From Planococcus citreus (lineage in GTDB: Bacteria > Bacillota > Bacilli > Bacillales_A > Planococcaceae): 64,000 nt of DNA. The notes beneath the pieces were generated by a model. It saw only the letters and a program-made list of their open reading frames with translations. It was not told where the DNA came from and did not search any database. The position numbers and the translations under genes are program-made. Within the stretch, counting starts at the first letter, position 1, and each line of letters begins with the position of its first letter. This document shows, in pieces, positions 8,081 to 16,565 of this stretch. Location of the stretch: positions 330,214 through 394,213 of the forward strand of contig NZ_RCCP01000004.1 of the NCBI RefSeq assembly GCF_003664125.1, read 5' to 3'.

Positions 8081-10127
8081 AAACCTATCGTGTACAAGTT
8101 GTGCGGCGAAATTTGAACAGAACATCCGTAATCTGCCGGAAGCGAAACATGTAGAGCTGAACTTCGGGGCTTCCAAACTACGTGTCGATGGCAATGTGTC
8201 GATCGAAGAATTGGAAAAAGCGGGGGCATTCGACCATATCCGCGTCTATCCGGAAAAACAACGCGTTCCGCATATACCGTTTTATAAACGGCGCCAGACG
8301 GTCGAAACGGCCATTTCGTTCGTCTTTCTCATCGCCGGCATCATCGCTTCATTCCAGCTTGGGGAGACACATCCATGGTCGATCGGCTTGTTCGGCGCAT
8401 CGATGTTGATCGGCGGCTATCGAATGTTTTCCACGGGAGTGAAAAACCTCAGCCGCCTGGAGTTCGATATGAAAACATTGATGACCATCGCGATCATCGG
8501 CGCGGTTATCATCGGCGAGTGGCGGGAAGGCGCAGTTGTCGTGTTCCTGTTCGCCATCAGCGAAGCGCTGGAATCGTTCTCGATGAACAAAGCGCGCCAA
8601 TCGATCCGTTCGCTTATGGACTTGGCCCCGTCACGGGCATTGATCCAGCGCGACGGCGAATTGATTGAACTTGAAACGGAAGACATCCGCATCGGCGACG
8701 TATTGATCGTCAAGCCCGGTCAAAAAATCGCAATGGACGGCACGGTGCTGCGCGGTGAATCGGCTGTCAACCAGGCGGCGATCACCGGCGAATCGATTCC
8801 TGCGACAAAACAGCCGGGGGATGAAGTGTTTGCCGGAACGATGAACGAAGAAGGCGCATTGGAAGTAACCGTCACCAAACGTGTGGAAGATACGACCATC
8901 GCGAAAATCATTCATTTAGTGGAAGAAGCGCAGGCGGAAAAAGCGCCTTCGCAGCAATTTGTCGACCGCTTCGCGAAATACTATACACCGGCAATTATCG
9001 CTGTCGCCTTTCTAGTCGCGCTCGTTCCGGGATTTGTCACGGGTAATTGGGAGCTGTGGGTGTATCAAGGCCTGGCCGTGCTCGTTGTCGGCTGCCCATG
9101 TGCGCTCGTCGTATCGACGCCTGTCGCGATTGTCACGGCGATCGGCAATGCGGCAAGGCAGGGAGTGCTCATCAAAGGCGGCATCCATTTAGAAGAAACA
9201 GGACGCCTACAGGCTGTCGCATTCGACAAAACCGGCACCTTGACCAAGGGCTATCCGGAAATGACCGATGTGTTGCCGGAAGAAGGCTATACGCGTGAGG
9301 AAGTGGTCAAGCTCGCGGCGTCAGTTGAAGCCTTGTCACAGCATCCGCTCGCCCGTGCCATCACGAAACAAGCGCCCGAATTATACCCATCCGAACGCTT
9401 TCAATCCTTGACCGGTAAAGGCGTGCATGCAGAAATCGGCGGTACGCGCATCCGTGTCGGCAGCTTGAAATGGGCAGAGGAGCACGGCTTCCATGCCCCG
9501 GCAGCTGCCTATCGCCTGCAGGAAAGCGGAAAATCTGCGATGGCGGTATTTTCCGGCAAGCATCTATTCGGGGTGATCGGCGTTGCGGATGCCATTCGGG
9601 AAGAAAGCCCGGCCATCATCGAGCGCTTGAAGGAAATCGGCATCAGTCGCACGATCATGCTGACGGGGGATCACCCTGCAACAGCAAAAGCGATTGCTGC
9701 GGAAATCGGCGTGACGGATATTCGCGCCGGCTTGATGCCTGAAGATAAATTAGCGGCCGTTAAAGAGCTGCAGGCGAAGTATGGCCGCGTGGCAATGGTC
9801 GGCGACGGAATTAACGACGCGCCGGCGCTCGCGGCGTCCGATATTGGCATTGCCATGGGCGGGGCCGGAACGGACGCAGCGCTGGAGACGGCAGATATCG
9901 CCTTGATGGCGGATGATTTGGAGAAACTTCCATATACCATTCGACTAAGCAGAAAAACTTTGCGTATAATAAAGGAAAATATCATCTTTGCACTGGCACT
10001 GAAAATCTTGGCTCTGCTATTGATCATTCCAGGCTGGCTCACGTTATGGATCGCAATCTTTGCGGATATGGGAGCTACGCTATTGGTTATCTTGAATGCA
10101 TTGCGCTTGGTGAAAGTCCAGAAGTAA
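8058..10127 (+). CDS. cadA: Cadmium/zinc/lead-exporting P1B-type ATPase
   Basis: Membrane ATPase of about 689 residues that pumps Cd2+, Zn2+ or Pb2+ out of the cell. Order: one heavy-metal-associated domain with C12-x2-C15; membrane helices; the actuator with TGES; the CPC transport site at about 346-348 (GCPCALVVSTP); the phosphorylated Asp390 in DKTGTLT; an HP motif (SQHPLARA); and GDGINDAP. The CPC pattern plus the adjacent cadC indicates the Zn/Cd/Pb group rather than copper. The likely start is TTG 8058, preceded by AGAAGGTG and inside the last codons of cadC; ATG 8031 has no ribosome binding site. Confidence 0.92.
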   Translation: MSKTYRLENLSCTSCAAKFEQNIRNLPEAKHVELNFGASKLRVDGNVSIEELEKAGAFDHIRVYPEKQRVPHIPFYKRRQTVETAISFVFLIAGIIASFQLGETHPWSIGLFGASMLIGGYRMFSTGVKNLSRLEFDMKTLMTIAIIGAVIIGEWREGAVVVFLFAISEALESFSMNKARQSIRSLMDLAPSRALIQRDGELIELETEDIRIGDVLIVKPGQKIAMDGTVLRGESAVNQAAITGESIPATKQPGDEVFAGTMNEEGALEVTVTKRVEDTTIAKIIHLVEEAQAEKAPSQQFVDRFAKYYTPAIIAVAFLVALVPGFVTGNWELWVYQGLAVLVVGCPCALVVSTPVAIVTAIGNAARQGVLIKGGIHLEETGRLQAVAFDKTGTLTKGYPEMTDVLPEEGYTREEVVKLAASVEALSQHPLARAITKQAPELYPSERFQSLTGKGVHAEIGGTRIRVGSLKWAEEHGFHAPAAAYRLQESGKSAMAVFSGKHLFGVIGVADAIREESPAIIERLKEIGISRTIMLTGDHPATAKAIAAEIGVTDIRAGLMPEDKLAAVKELQAKYGRVAMVGDGINDAPALAASDIGIAMGGAGTDAALETADIALMADDLEKLPYTIRLSRKTLRIIKENIIFALALKILALLLIIPGWLTLWIAIFADMGATLLVILNALRLVKVQK

Positions 10128-10148
10128 GAGGCGTTTGGAGGTTGCGAT

Positions 10149-11267
10149 TTGAAGTTAACAGAATGGACCATGGAAGAGCACGAGAAATTGATCGAGTTTA
10201 TGACGACCAACTCATGGCCTTATCATGGCCATGAGCACCCGGTGCGCGCTTTGATTGAAAAGACGATCGTAGAAGGCGGCTATAAATCGGATCAGGTCAA
10301 GACCTTTTGGATCGAAAACGACGAAGGCGAACAAGTGGGCTTGGTGAAAATCTTTGACCTGCAGGATGAGATTCCGCTGTTCGATTTGCGGATCGCCGAT
10401 TCGTACCGGGGGCAAGGCTACGGCCCGAAAGCATTGCGCATGATCGCTGATTTCGTCTTTTCCTTGCCGGAGAAGAAAATCCGCCTGGAAGGCCATACGC
10501 GCCACGATAATTTTGCGATGCGTAAAGCGTTCGAACGAACCGGTTTCGTGAAGGAAGCGCATTTGCGCCAAGCGTGGTTTTCGCCGAAACAAAACCGTTA
10601 CCATGATGCGGTAACTTACGGGATGACCCGTGAAGACTGGGAAGCAGGCGTGACGACGCCTGTCATGTGGGATGACGCGGTCAAAACGCCGGCAGAACCT
10701 CCTTTCAATCCGTTGTTGCTGGAATTTCCGGAAACATTCGAATCAGAGCGTTTATTGATCCGTGCACCGAAAAGGGAAGATGCCGTGCTTAGTTTTGAAG
10801 CAGTGCGCCACTCATTGGAAGCGCTGCGCCCGTGGATGCCATTTGCGCAAAACGAGCCGAATCTCGCGGAAATGACGGCGAATTTAATTCAAGCGGAAAC
10901 TGATTTCACGTTGCGCAAAGACCTGCGGCTGCATTTCTTCGATAAGAACAACGGGCAGTTCATCGGTTCGAGCGGATTGCACCGCATCGACTGGGAAGTG
11001 CGCAAATTTGAAATCGGCTATTGGGTGGACAGCCGCTTTGAAGGCAAAGGCTATGTAACGGAAGCGGTAGAGCGCATCACGCGTTTTGCGTTCGAAGAGT
11101 TGCAAGCGAACCGTGTCGAAATCCGCTGTGACCCGGACAATGTCAGGAGCCGTGCAGTAGCGGAGCGTCTTGGCTTTGAACTCGAAGGCATTTTGCGTAA
11201 GGACAGCCTGTCGAGACATGATGGAAAAATCCGCGATACATGCGTCTATGCGAAAGTGAGAGCATGA
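10149..11267 (+). CDS. Tandem two-domain GNAT acetyltransferase
   Basis: A 372-residue protein made of two complete GNAT domains. Residues ~1-175 contain the acetyl-CoA loop SYRGQGYGPKALRMI. Residues ~185-372 are RimJ/RimL-like: SERLLIRAPKREDA, then RFEGKGYVTEAVERI and VRSRAVAERLGFELEG. RimL-like enzymes acetylate protein N-termini or small amines; the substrates here are unknown. TTG 10149 is preceded by TTTGGAGG. The gene lies 21 bases after cadA and may be read with it, though a role in metal resistance is not implied. A strong terminator follows. Confidence 0.88.
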   Translation: MKLTEWTMEEHEKLIEFMTTNSWPYHGHEHPVRALIEKTIVEGGYKSDQVKTFWIENDEGEQVGLVKIFDLQDEIPLFDLRIADSYRGQGYGPKALRMIADFVFSLPEKKIRLEGHTRHDNFAMRKAFERTGFVKEAHLRQAWFSPKQNRYHDAVTYGMTREDWEAGVTTPVMWDDAVKTPAEPPFNPLLLEFPETFESERLLIRAPKREDAVLSFEAVRHSLEALRPWMPFAQNEPNLAEMTANLIQAETDFTLRKDLRLHFFDKNNGQFIGSSGLHRIDWEVRKFEIGYWVDSRFEGKGYVTEAVERITRFAFEELQANRVEIRCDPDNVRSRAVAERLGFELEGILRKDSLSRHDGKIRDTCVYAKVRA

Positions 11268-11312
11268 AAAAACCCCGTGAAGGCAGATTGCTCTGCTTTC
11301 ACGGGGTTTTTA
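11267..11312. terminator. Terminator between the GNAT fusion and the lmo0937-like gene
   Basis: AAAAAACCCCGTGAA(A) ... TTCACGGGGTTTTT hairpin. A and T tracts on both sides let it serve both strands. Confidence 0.85.
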
Positions 11313-11327
11313 GGGTCCGGTGTTTAT

Positions 11328-11483
11328 CTAAACACCTTTCCTGCCTGTCACTAAGTTAACGATCAAGACGATTGCCGCGATGATCAAAAGAATGTGAATA
11401 AGTCCGCCTGCTACGTCTAATAAGAATCCGATCACCCATACCGCAAGAATTACTACCAAAATAATCCAAAGAATACGTCCCAT
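11328..11483 (-). CDS. Lmo0937-family small membrane protein
   Basis: A 51-residue, almost entirely hydrophobic protein with two predicted membrane helices and a basic tail (VNLVTGRKGV). MGRILWIILVVILAVWVIGF matches the lmo0937 family common in Bacillales; its function is unknown. AGGTGGAGAAC directly precedes ATG 11483; the longer frame to 11534 overlaps the promoter. A strong sigma-B-type promoter lies upstream, so it is probably a general stress protein. Confidence 0.85.
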   Translation of the reverse strand: MGRILWIILVVILAVWVIGFLLDVAGGLIHILLIIAAIVLIVNLVTGRKGV

Positions 11484-11533
11484 GTTCTCCACCTGCCTTT
11501 CAGTTATATCTATCTTTTGTGTTATATCTATCA

Positions 11534-11559
11534 TTACCCTGAGCGAAATTCCGCTAAAC
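11534..11559 (-). promoter_or_regulatory. Sigma-B promoter of the lmo0937-like gene
   Basis: Minus strand: GTTTAG (11559-11554), 14 bases, GGGTAA (11539-11534). This fits the sigma-B consensus GTTTAA-N12-15-GGGTAT, 50 bases before the start codon. Confidence 0.75.
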
Positions 11560-11712
11560 CTTTCGTTATGCCCTCAATACCATTTTTGTGAATGTTGGAA
11601 AATTGCCTTTATTCGGCGCTTTGAAAACGCGCGTGCGAAGCGCCCGTGCTCAGTTGTTCACAGGGCAGCAGTATAGTAAACTGAACATAGCGACGCGAGG
11701 GAGGAACGGAAT

Positions 11713-12135
11713 TTGCCTACTCCAAGTATGGAAGACCATATTGAAATCATTTATTCATTAATAGAGCAAAAAGGGTACGCACGCGTCTCGGATATTGCCG
11801 AGGCGCTATCGGTGCTGCCATCATCGGTGACGAAGATGGTGCAAAAACTCGATAAGGATGGCTATTTAATCTACGAACGCTACCGAGGGCTGATGCTGAC
11901 GCCTAAGGGGCAGAAACTCGGCAAGCGCTTGCTGCAGCGCCATGATTTGCTTGAGCAATTTTTGCGGCTGATCGGCGTGGATGAAGATAAGATCTACGGC
12001 GATGTAGAAGGAATCGAGCATCATTTGAGCTGGAATTCCATCGACCGCATCGCTGACTTGGTCCAGTTGCTTGAAGAAGATAAGGACATAGCAGAAAAAT
12101 TGAAGAAATTAAGCAATGAGCAAAAAAACAACTAA
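11713..12135 (+). CDS. mntR: Manganese-responsive regulator MntR (DtxR family)
   Basis: A 140-residue repressor of manganese uptake genes. The N-terminal winged helix ([20 protein letters not shown]) is followed by a dimerisation and metal domain. The MntR ligands are all present at the expected positions: Asp8, Glu11, His77, Glu99, Glu102 and His103. The start is TTG 11713, with GAGGGAGGAACGG at good spacing, and the reading begins like other MntR proteins (TPSMEDxIE). It sits 24 bases before cvfB and is probably cotranscribed. No mntH or mntABC target lies in the window. Confidence 0.95.
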   Translation: MPTPSMEDHIEIIYSLIEQKGYARVSDIAEALSVLPSSVTKMVQKLDKDGYLIYERYRGLMLTPKGQKLGKRLLQRHDLLEQFLRLIGVDEDKIYGDVEGIEHHLSWNSIDRIADLVQLLEEDKDIAEKLKKLSNEQKNN

Positions 12136-12159
12136 CCTAAATAGAAGGAGGTATGCAGC

Positions 12160-13020
12160 ATGGCTTTGCATCCAGGATTGAAAGCATTATTGCACATAAA
12201 AGACCGTTCCACTTCCCAGTGGATCTTAACGGATGGTTCCGGGGATGAAGTGACAATGAACGCATCGGAAATTGAAGAAGGACAAGAGGTCGGCGAGGAG
12301 ATTGAAGTCTTCTTGTACCGCAACCGCCAAGGCGGCATTTCCGCCACGCCGATGATCCCGCATATTTTGCCGAGTGAATATGGCTGGGCGAAAGTATTGA
12401 AGGTTTCTCCGCGCGAAGGCGCAGTGGTCGATATCGGAACGACACGCGAAGTTTACGTCCTGCCGGCTGATTTACCGCCGGTGCAGGAACTATGGCCAGC
12501 TCAAGGCGACCATATTTTCATGACGCTTCGCACAGACCGCTACGGTGATCTATACGGACGCCTGGCGACAGAAGAAAAGGTGCTTGAACTTTGTGAGCGT
12601 GCGCCTGCTGAAGTCTATAACAAAGATTTGAAAGCACGCGCTTACCGCCTGTTGCCAGTCGGCTCATTCATGCTATCAGTGCCGGAAAACTACCGTGTCT
12701 TTGTCCATGAAACAGAGCGCGAAGCAGAACCGCGCCTCGGCGAAGAAAAAACGGTGCGCGTCATCGATGTCAAAGACGACGGCACGCTCAACGGGTCTCT
12801 CTTGCCGCGCAAACAGGAACGCCTGTCGGATGATGCAGAAGAAATCCTGCGCTATTTGGAGAATGCAGGCGGCCAAATGCCGTTTACGGACAAATCGTCG
12901 CCTGATGAAATCATGGAAATGTTCGGCATGAGCAAAGCAGCATTCAAGCGTGCGCTCGGCCGTCTTTACAAAGAACGCCGCATCGTGCAAGAAGACGGCT
13001 GGACAAAATTGCTCGGTTAA
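12160..13020 (+). CDS. cvfB: CvfB/YitL-type S1 RNA-binding protein
   Basis: A 286-residue protein of the CvfB/YitL family: several S1-like OB folds followed by a C-terminal winged helix (EIMEMFGMSKAAFKRALGRL). In Staphylococcus, CvfB binds RNA and affects virulence-factor expression. Here a general post-transcriptional role is the most that can be said. S1-like features include GWAKVLKVSPREGAVVDIGT (~residues 70-90). AGAAGGAGGTATGCAGC precedes the ATG. It follows mntR closely. Confidence 0.9.
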   Translation: MALHPGLKALLHIKDRSTSQWILTDGSGDEVTMNASEIEEGQEVGEEIEVFLYRNRQGGISATPMIPHILPSEYGWAKVLKVSPREGAVVDIGTTREVYVLPADLPPVQELWPAQGDHIFMTLRTDRYGDLYGRLATEEKVLELCERAPAEVYNKDLKARAYRLLPVGSFMLSVPENYRVFVHETEREAEPRLGEEKTVRVIDVKDDGTLNGSLLPRKQERLSDDAEEILRYLENAGGQMPFTDKSSPDEIMEMFGMSKAAFKRALGRLYKERRIVQEDGWTKLLG

Positions 13021-13074
13021 GGAACCTTTCTGCCTCAAATGCGTACTAATATTTGAAGAAAGGGGCAAAAAAAG

Positions 13075-13962
13075 ATGAAAAAAACAATGACACTTGCCGC
13101 TTTGGCGCTTGCCTTCGTGTTGGCTTTTGCCGGTGCAGCATCCGCGAATGTCGGGATAAATGAGAAATTCGGCTTGCCGATCGTCGTCTACGGAGGCGAT
13201 TTGTCTGCAGATGAAAAGGCGCAAGTCGCTGAAAGCCTGGACGTTGCAGGAGAAGCTGAAGTGGAAGAAATTGAAGTAACCGGGCAGGACCTGGTCAAAT
13301 ACATCACAGACGGTGACGCGCGTGCGCGTATGTATTCCTCTGCCAAAATTACACGCACTGACGAAGGTGAAGGCCTGGTCATCGAAATCGCCACGCCCGA
13401 CAATATCACCCAAGTGACGACAGAAATGTACGCCAATGCCATGCTGACGGCAGGTATTGAAAACGCCACCGTGGAAGTGGCTGCGCCGAAAGCGGTAACG
13501 GGGCATTCTGCGCTTGTCGGGATCTACAAAGCCTATGAAGTGAACGGAGAACAGCTTGACCCTGAGCGGACGGATGTCGCCAACGATGAATTATCCGTCG
13601 CCACGGAATTATCCGAAGGTGGCGTTGACCAGGAAAAAGTCAGTGAATTGCTGACGGAAATCAAAAAGCAGATTGCTGAGCAGAATCCGGCAACACGTGA
13701 AGACGTGGAGCAGATTGTCGAAGAGCAATTGAGCCGCCTTCAGATCGAATTAAGCCCTGAAGACCGCCAATTGCTGGTCGATTTGATGGACCGCATCCGC
13801 CAGCTCGATATCGATTTCTCGAAATGGTCGACTGAACTGGAAGATTTGAGCAAGACGATTGAAGACAAAATCGGCACAATCGTCAACGACGAAGGGTTCT
13901 GGGAAAGCATTAAACAGTTTTTCCGCGATCTGGCCAATACCGTTCGCGGTTGGTTCAACTGA
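13075..13962 (+). CDS. Secreted DUF1002 protein (YpuA-like)
   Basis: A 295-residue exported protein: a Lys-rich start, hydrophobic residues ~5-22, and a probable cleavage after ASA/N at about 24-25. The mature part matches DUF1002/YpuA: GINEKFGLPIVVYGGDL, an alternating strand region, and a long helical C-terminal half rich in Glu, Gln and Asp (~residues 170-290). The function is unknown; the family is widespread in Bacillales. AGAAAGGGGC is the ribosome binding site. It is read alone and closed by a terminator. Confidence 0.88.
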   Translation: MKKTMTLAALALAFVLAFAGAASANVGINEKFGLPIVVYGGDLSADEKAQVAESLDVAGEAEVEEIEVTGQDLVKYITDGDARARMYSSAKITRTDEGEGLVIEIATPDNITQVTTEMYANAMLTAGIENATVEVAAPKAVTGHSALVGIYKAYEVNGEQLDPERTDVANDELSVATELSEGGVDQEKVSELLTEIKKQIAEQNPATREDVEQIVEEQLSRLQIELSPEDRQLLVDLMDRIRQLDIDFSKWSTELEDLSKTIEDKIGTIVNDEGFWESIKQFFRDLANTVRGWFN

Positions 13963-14012
13963 GCCATCTTTGCTTAATGATGAAGTTTTAAATAAAAGTA
14001 TAGAAAACAATG

Positions 14013-14057
14013 CTGTCCTGGGAAATCATGGAAATGGTTTCCAGGACAGTTTTTTTT
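14013..14057 (+). terminator. Terminator after the DUF1002 gene
   Basis: CTGTCCTGGGAAA ... TTTCCAGGACAG hairpin followed by eight T. Confidence 0.9.
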
Positions 14058-14096
14058 GCGTTTCATCAACTTGAGCGCAAAGCAGAAACAGCAGTC

Positions 14097-14126
14097 TTGC
14101 AGAAAAACCGCAAGGAATGATAAACT
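14097..14126 (+). promoter_or_regulatory. Promoter of the MhqR-type dioxygenase gene
   Basis: TTGCAG (14097-14102), 18-base spacer, TAAACT (14121-14126). The operator palindrome begins 10 bases downstream. Confidence 0.55.
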
Positions 14127-14136
14127 AAAAGTAACA

Positions 14137-14152
14137 ATCTCGAATTCGAGAT
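14137..14152. promoter_or_regulatory. MhqR operator
   Basis: ATCTCGAATTCGAGAT is a perfect 16-base palindrome matching the operator recognised by MhqR, the MarR-family repressor of quinone-detoxification genes. It lies between the promoter and the dioxygenase ribosome binding site, as expected for repression. No mhqR gene is in the window. Confidence 0.85.
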
Positions 14153-14170
14153 AAAGAAAGGGTGCTTTTC

Positions 14171-15139
14171 ATGCAAGTTGCAGGCATTCACCATGTTTCA
14201 GCCATTACAGCCAACGCAGATAAAAACCATGACTTCTTCACGCGCATTCTTGGGATGCGCCTCGTCAAAAAAAGCGTCAATCAGGACAACCCATCTTCCT
14301 ACCATTTATTTTATGCCGACGCAGTAGGGACGCCGGGAACCGATATGACTTATTTTGATATTCCGATGGCAGGCAGGACCTACCCGGGTGTTACTTCTAT
14401 CAGCAATACAGGGTTCCGCCTCCCATCAAGCGAAGCACTTGATTATTGGCTGGAACGTTTCAGTGAGTTTGGCGTCCCGCACAGCGAAAAAACACAGCGC
14501 TTCGGCCGGGATACCGTAGAATTTCAGGACTTTGAAGGATCTCGCCTGATGCTTGTCGTCGACAATGGAGAAGGCATTCCATTCGGCGAGCCTTGGACAC
14601 AAGCGAGTGTTCCGGAAGAGTTCGCGATTCGTGGGCTCGGGCCTGTCAGGCTGACAGTGCGGAAAGCGGAACGCACAGCCAAGGTGTTGACGGATATTCT
14701 CGGCTTTTCAAAAGCCGGTGCTTATGCGCCCGAAGTGGAAGGGCAGCCTGAAATAATCGTTTTCACGACAGGAGAAGGCGGCCCTGGCGGCGAAATACAT
14801 TTAGAGGAACGCTCAGATCTCCCGCCAGAACGTCCCGGCCGAGGAAGCGTCCATCATGTAGCGTTCCGCGTGAAAACTTACGAAGAATATAATGAATGGA
14901 ACGCATATTTGCGCGCCAATGGCTTCCAAACTTCGGGTGAAGTGGATCGCTATTATTTCAAAGCGATTTATTTCAGGGAGCCGAACGGGATCCTGTTTGA
15001 GTTATCGACAGATGAGCCCGGCTTTGCGACTGATGAAAACGCAGACGAACTTGGCGAAGGCTTGGCCTTACCGCCATTCCTTGAGCCAAGGCGCAAGGAA
15101 ATCGAAGACTCTCTTCGCCCGTTGAAAATCAACCGCTAA
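14171..15139 (+). CDS. Ring-cleaving dioxygenase, MhqO/MhqA family
   Basis: A 323-residue protein of two vicinal-oxygen-chelate (glyoxalase-fold) domains. It resembles Bacillus MhqA/MhqO/MhqE, which protect against quinones and hydroquinones by extradiol ring cleavage. Expected metal ligands are visible: His8 (GIHHVSA), His at 228/229 (GSVHHVAF) and Glu277 (GILFELSTDE). An AAAGGG site precedes ATG 14171; the GTG nine bases upstream is too close to that site. The perfect MhqR operator in front supports induction by quinone-like electrophiles. Exact assignment among the Mhq paralogues is not possible from sequence alone. Confidence 0.9.
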   Translation: MQVAGIHHVSAITANADKNHDFFTRILGMRLVKKSVNQDNPSSYHLFYADAVGTPGTDMTYFDIPMAGRTYPGVTSISNTGFRLPSSEALDYWLERFSEFGVPHSEKTQRFGRDTVEFQDFEGSRLMLVVDNGEGIPFGEPWTQASVPEEFAIRGLGPVRLTVRKAERTAKVLTDILGFSKAGAYAPEVEGQPEIIVFTTGEGGPGGEIHLEERSDLPPERPGRGSVHHVAFRVKTYEEYNEWNAYLRANGFQTSGEVDRYYFKAIYFREPNGILFELSTDEPGFATDENADELGEGLALPPFLEPRRKEIEDSLRPLKINR

Positions 15140-15216
15140 CTGGCGGGGAAGCTCTAGCGGCATGAAGTTTCGATTCACCTGCAGAGATAAAGTGGACATA
15201 AGGAGGAATTGGACCG

Positions 15217-15498
15217 ATGGAATTGAAATTTACAGAACTCGGGCAAGATGAATTTGCATTTCGTGAGACAGAAGGCGATACAGTGAAAGCGGAAATCACC
15301 TGGACACAGCTGGCTGATTTGATGGTTATGGAATACACCTATGTCGAAGAAAGCCTGCGCAATCAAGGGCTTGCCAAGAAACTGGTCGACCATGCAGCAG
15401 CTTATGCGCGTGAAAATCAGTTCAAGATGCAACCGGTCTGTTCGTATGTAGCGGAAGCGTTCGAGCGTTCTGATGAATACAACGATGTCAAAGCCTGA
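15217..15498 (+). CDS. Small GNAT acetyltransferase (YjdJ-like)
   Basis: A 93-residue compact GNAT protein of the COG2388/YjdJ type. TYVEESLRNQGLAKKLVDHA is the acetyl-CoA-binding loop, and PVCSYVAEAFERSDEY matches the family's C-terminal pattern. Such minimal acetyltransferases lack much of the usual N-terminal strands, and their substrates are unknown. AAGGAGGAATTGGACCG precedes the ATG. It follows the dioxygenase by 77 bases with no terminator between, so it may share MhqR control. Confidence 0.85.
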   Translation: MELKFTELGQDEFAFRETEGDTVKAEITWTQLADLMVMEYTYVEESLRNQGLAKKLVDHAAAYARENQFKMQPVCSYVAEAFERSDEYNDVKA

Positions 15499-15526
15499 TC
15501 CAGCTAACCGCATATAGCAAGACGCA

Positions 15527-15566
15527 AAAAAAGCAATCCGTCTCCTCTTTGAGATGGATTGCTTTT
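15527..15566. terminator. Terminator after the small GNAT gene
   Basis: AAAAGCAATCCGTCTC ... GAGATGGATTGCTTTT hairpin. It lies between convergent genes. Confidence 0.85.
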
Positions 15567-15607
15567 CTATGTATTGATGAATGTTTGACTCATAAGCTCA
15601 CTCCTTC

Positions 15608-15706
15608 TTACAGGCTTGTCATGAAGAACACGATGGCTGTAAGGATGGATGCGCCGCCTACTCCGTACATGAAATCTGCTTGGTTAAAAATTAGTTTATT
15701 TTCCAT
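15608..15706 (-). CDS. 32-residue membrane peptide under a sigma-B promoter
   Basis: A short gene found by reading the minus strand. It starts at ATG 15706 with AAAGGGG upstream and ends at TAA 15608. The peptide begins MENKLIFNQADFMYG, followed by one hydrophobic helix (residues ~14-32) ending FFMTSL, so it is probably a single-pass inner-membrane peptide. I recognise no family. A near-perfect sigma-B promoter lies about 50 bases upstream, and a terminator stands downstream. A second ribosome binding site and ATG follow the stop, but that frame has only eight codons. Promoter, ribosome binding site and membrane-like composition together argue that this is a real gene. Confidence 0.6.
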   Translation of the reverse strand: MENKLIFNQADFMYGVGGASILTAIVFFMTSL

Positions 15707-15756
15707 TTTTTAGAACCCCTTTTATAATTTGTCTTTTTGTTGCTGATAGTAATAAA

Positions 15757-15781
15757 ATACCCAGCTTAATAAAACTTAAAC
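15757..15781 (-). promoter_or_regulatory. Sigma-B promoter of the 32-residue peptide gene
   Basis: Minus strand: GTTTAA (15781-15776), 13 bases, GGGTAT (15762-15757). Both hexamers match the sigma-B consensus exactly. Confidence 0.82.
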
Positions 15782-15945
15782 AAGTTTTATTAATTTTTTG
15801 GCGGGAATTAAAGTAATGCGAAACTTAAACGGCATGAAAGCGTATGTATGAGGGTAGAAACATAATAAGGAAAGCGGAGAGGCTGCGCGCAATGTGGAAT
15901 ATGCACTGCAGCAGAGTATCCGAAACAGAAATAGGAGGTTTTTTT

Positions 15946-16494
15946 ATGAATCAGGCACCAGAGAATTACGGGTCCATCAAAAGGACAGGGGAAAAAGCTC
16001 TTGGCATCATCGGCATCGTTTTCAATGTAATCGGCATTATTTTGTCGATCATCCTCATCACCAGTTTGGTTGGGTTCGAAAACAGCGATATGCACCGCCA
16101 GATGGAAGAGGACTTGCGCAATGACCCCATGATGACAAGCCCGCAGGAAGCACAAATGGCAGTCGATACATTCAATGCATTTATTGCAGGATTCGATGTC
16201 GTGGGTTGGGTGTTGGTCATCTTATTGGTAATCAGTACCGTCTTCGCCATTTTGGCTATGACAAAATTGAAATCATTCGATAAGGCAAGCACGGCCGGCA
16301 TTTTCTTCATCCTTGCCGGAATCTTCGCCGGGATCTTGTCACTGACGTCCATCCTCTTCTACATCGCTGCGATCATGTGCTTCGTGCGCAAGCCGCCGCT
16401 CCGTGAAGATGAATTGATGAGCCGCAGCAATGAACCGGCCACAAGAAGTGATGCGGTAACACGTGAAGACGACACGCCATACCGCCCTTTATAA
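15946..16494 (+). CDS. DUF4064-type membrane protein
   Basis: A 182-residue protein with about four hydrophobic segments. An N-terminal EKALGIIGIVFNVIGIILSI helix is followed by a charged loop rich in Met, Asp and Glu (~45-75), then three more helices and a hydrophilic tail (RSNEPATRSDAVTREDD). It matches the DUF4064 pattern of small Firmicute membrane proteins; the function is unknown. ATG 15946 has AGGAGG at ideal spacing; the longer frame from 15844 is unsupported. A bidirectional terminator follows. Confidence 0.75.
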   Translation: MNQAPENYGSIKRTGEKALGIIGIVFNVIGIILSIILITSLVGFENSDMHRQMEEDLRNDPMMTSPQEAQMAVDTFNAFIAGFDVVGWVLVILLVISTVFAILAMTKLKSFDKASTAGIFFILAGIFAGILSLTSILFYIAAIMCFVRKPPLREDELMSRSNEPATRSDAVTREDDTPYRPL

Positions 16495-16518
16495 GAAAGG
16501 CCAAATCGATTCAAGCAG

Positions 16519-16553
16519 AAAAAACCCCTCGAAGCGAATTCGAGGGGTTTTTG
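16519..16553. terminator. Bidirectional terminator
   Basis: AAAAACCCCTCGAA / TTCGAGGGGTTTTT with a five-base loop between convergent genes. Confidence 0.9.
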
Positions 16554-16565
16554 TTTGGCTCTTGG

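Noticed and set aside
15571..15597. Second micro-frame after the 32-residue peptide gene (eight codons with a ribosome binding site)
   Set aside because: Too short to support as a gene; mentioned only in the neighbouring entry.
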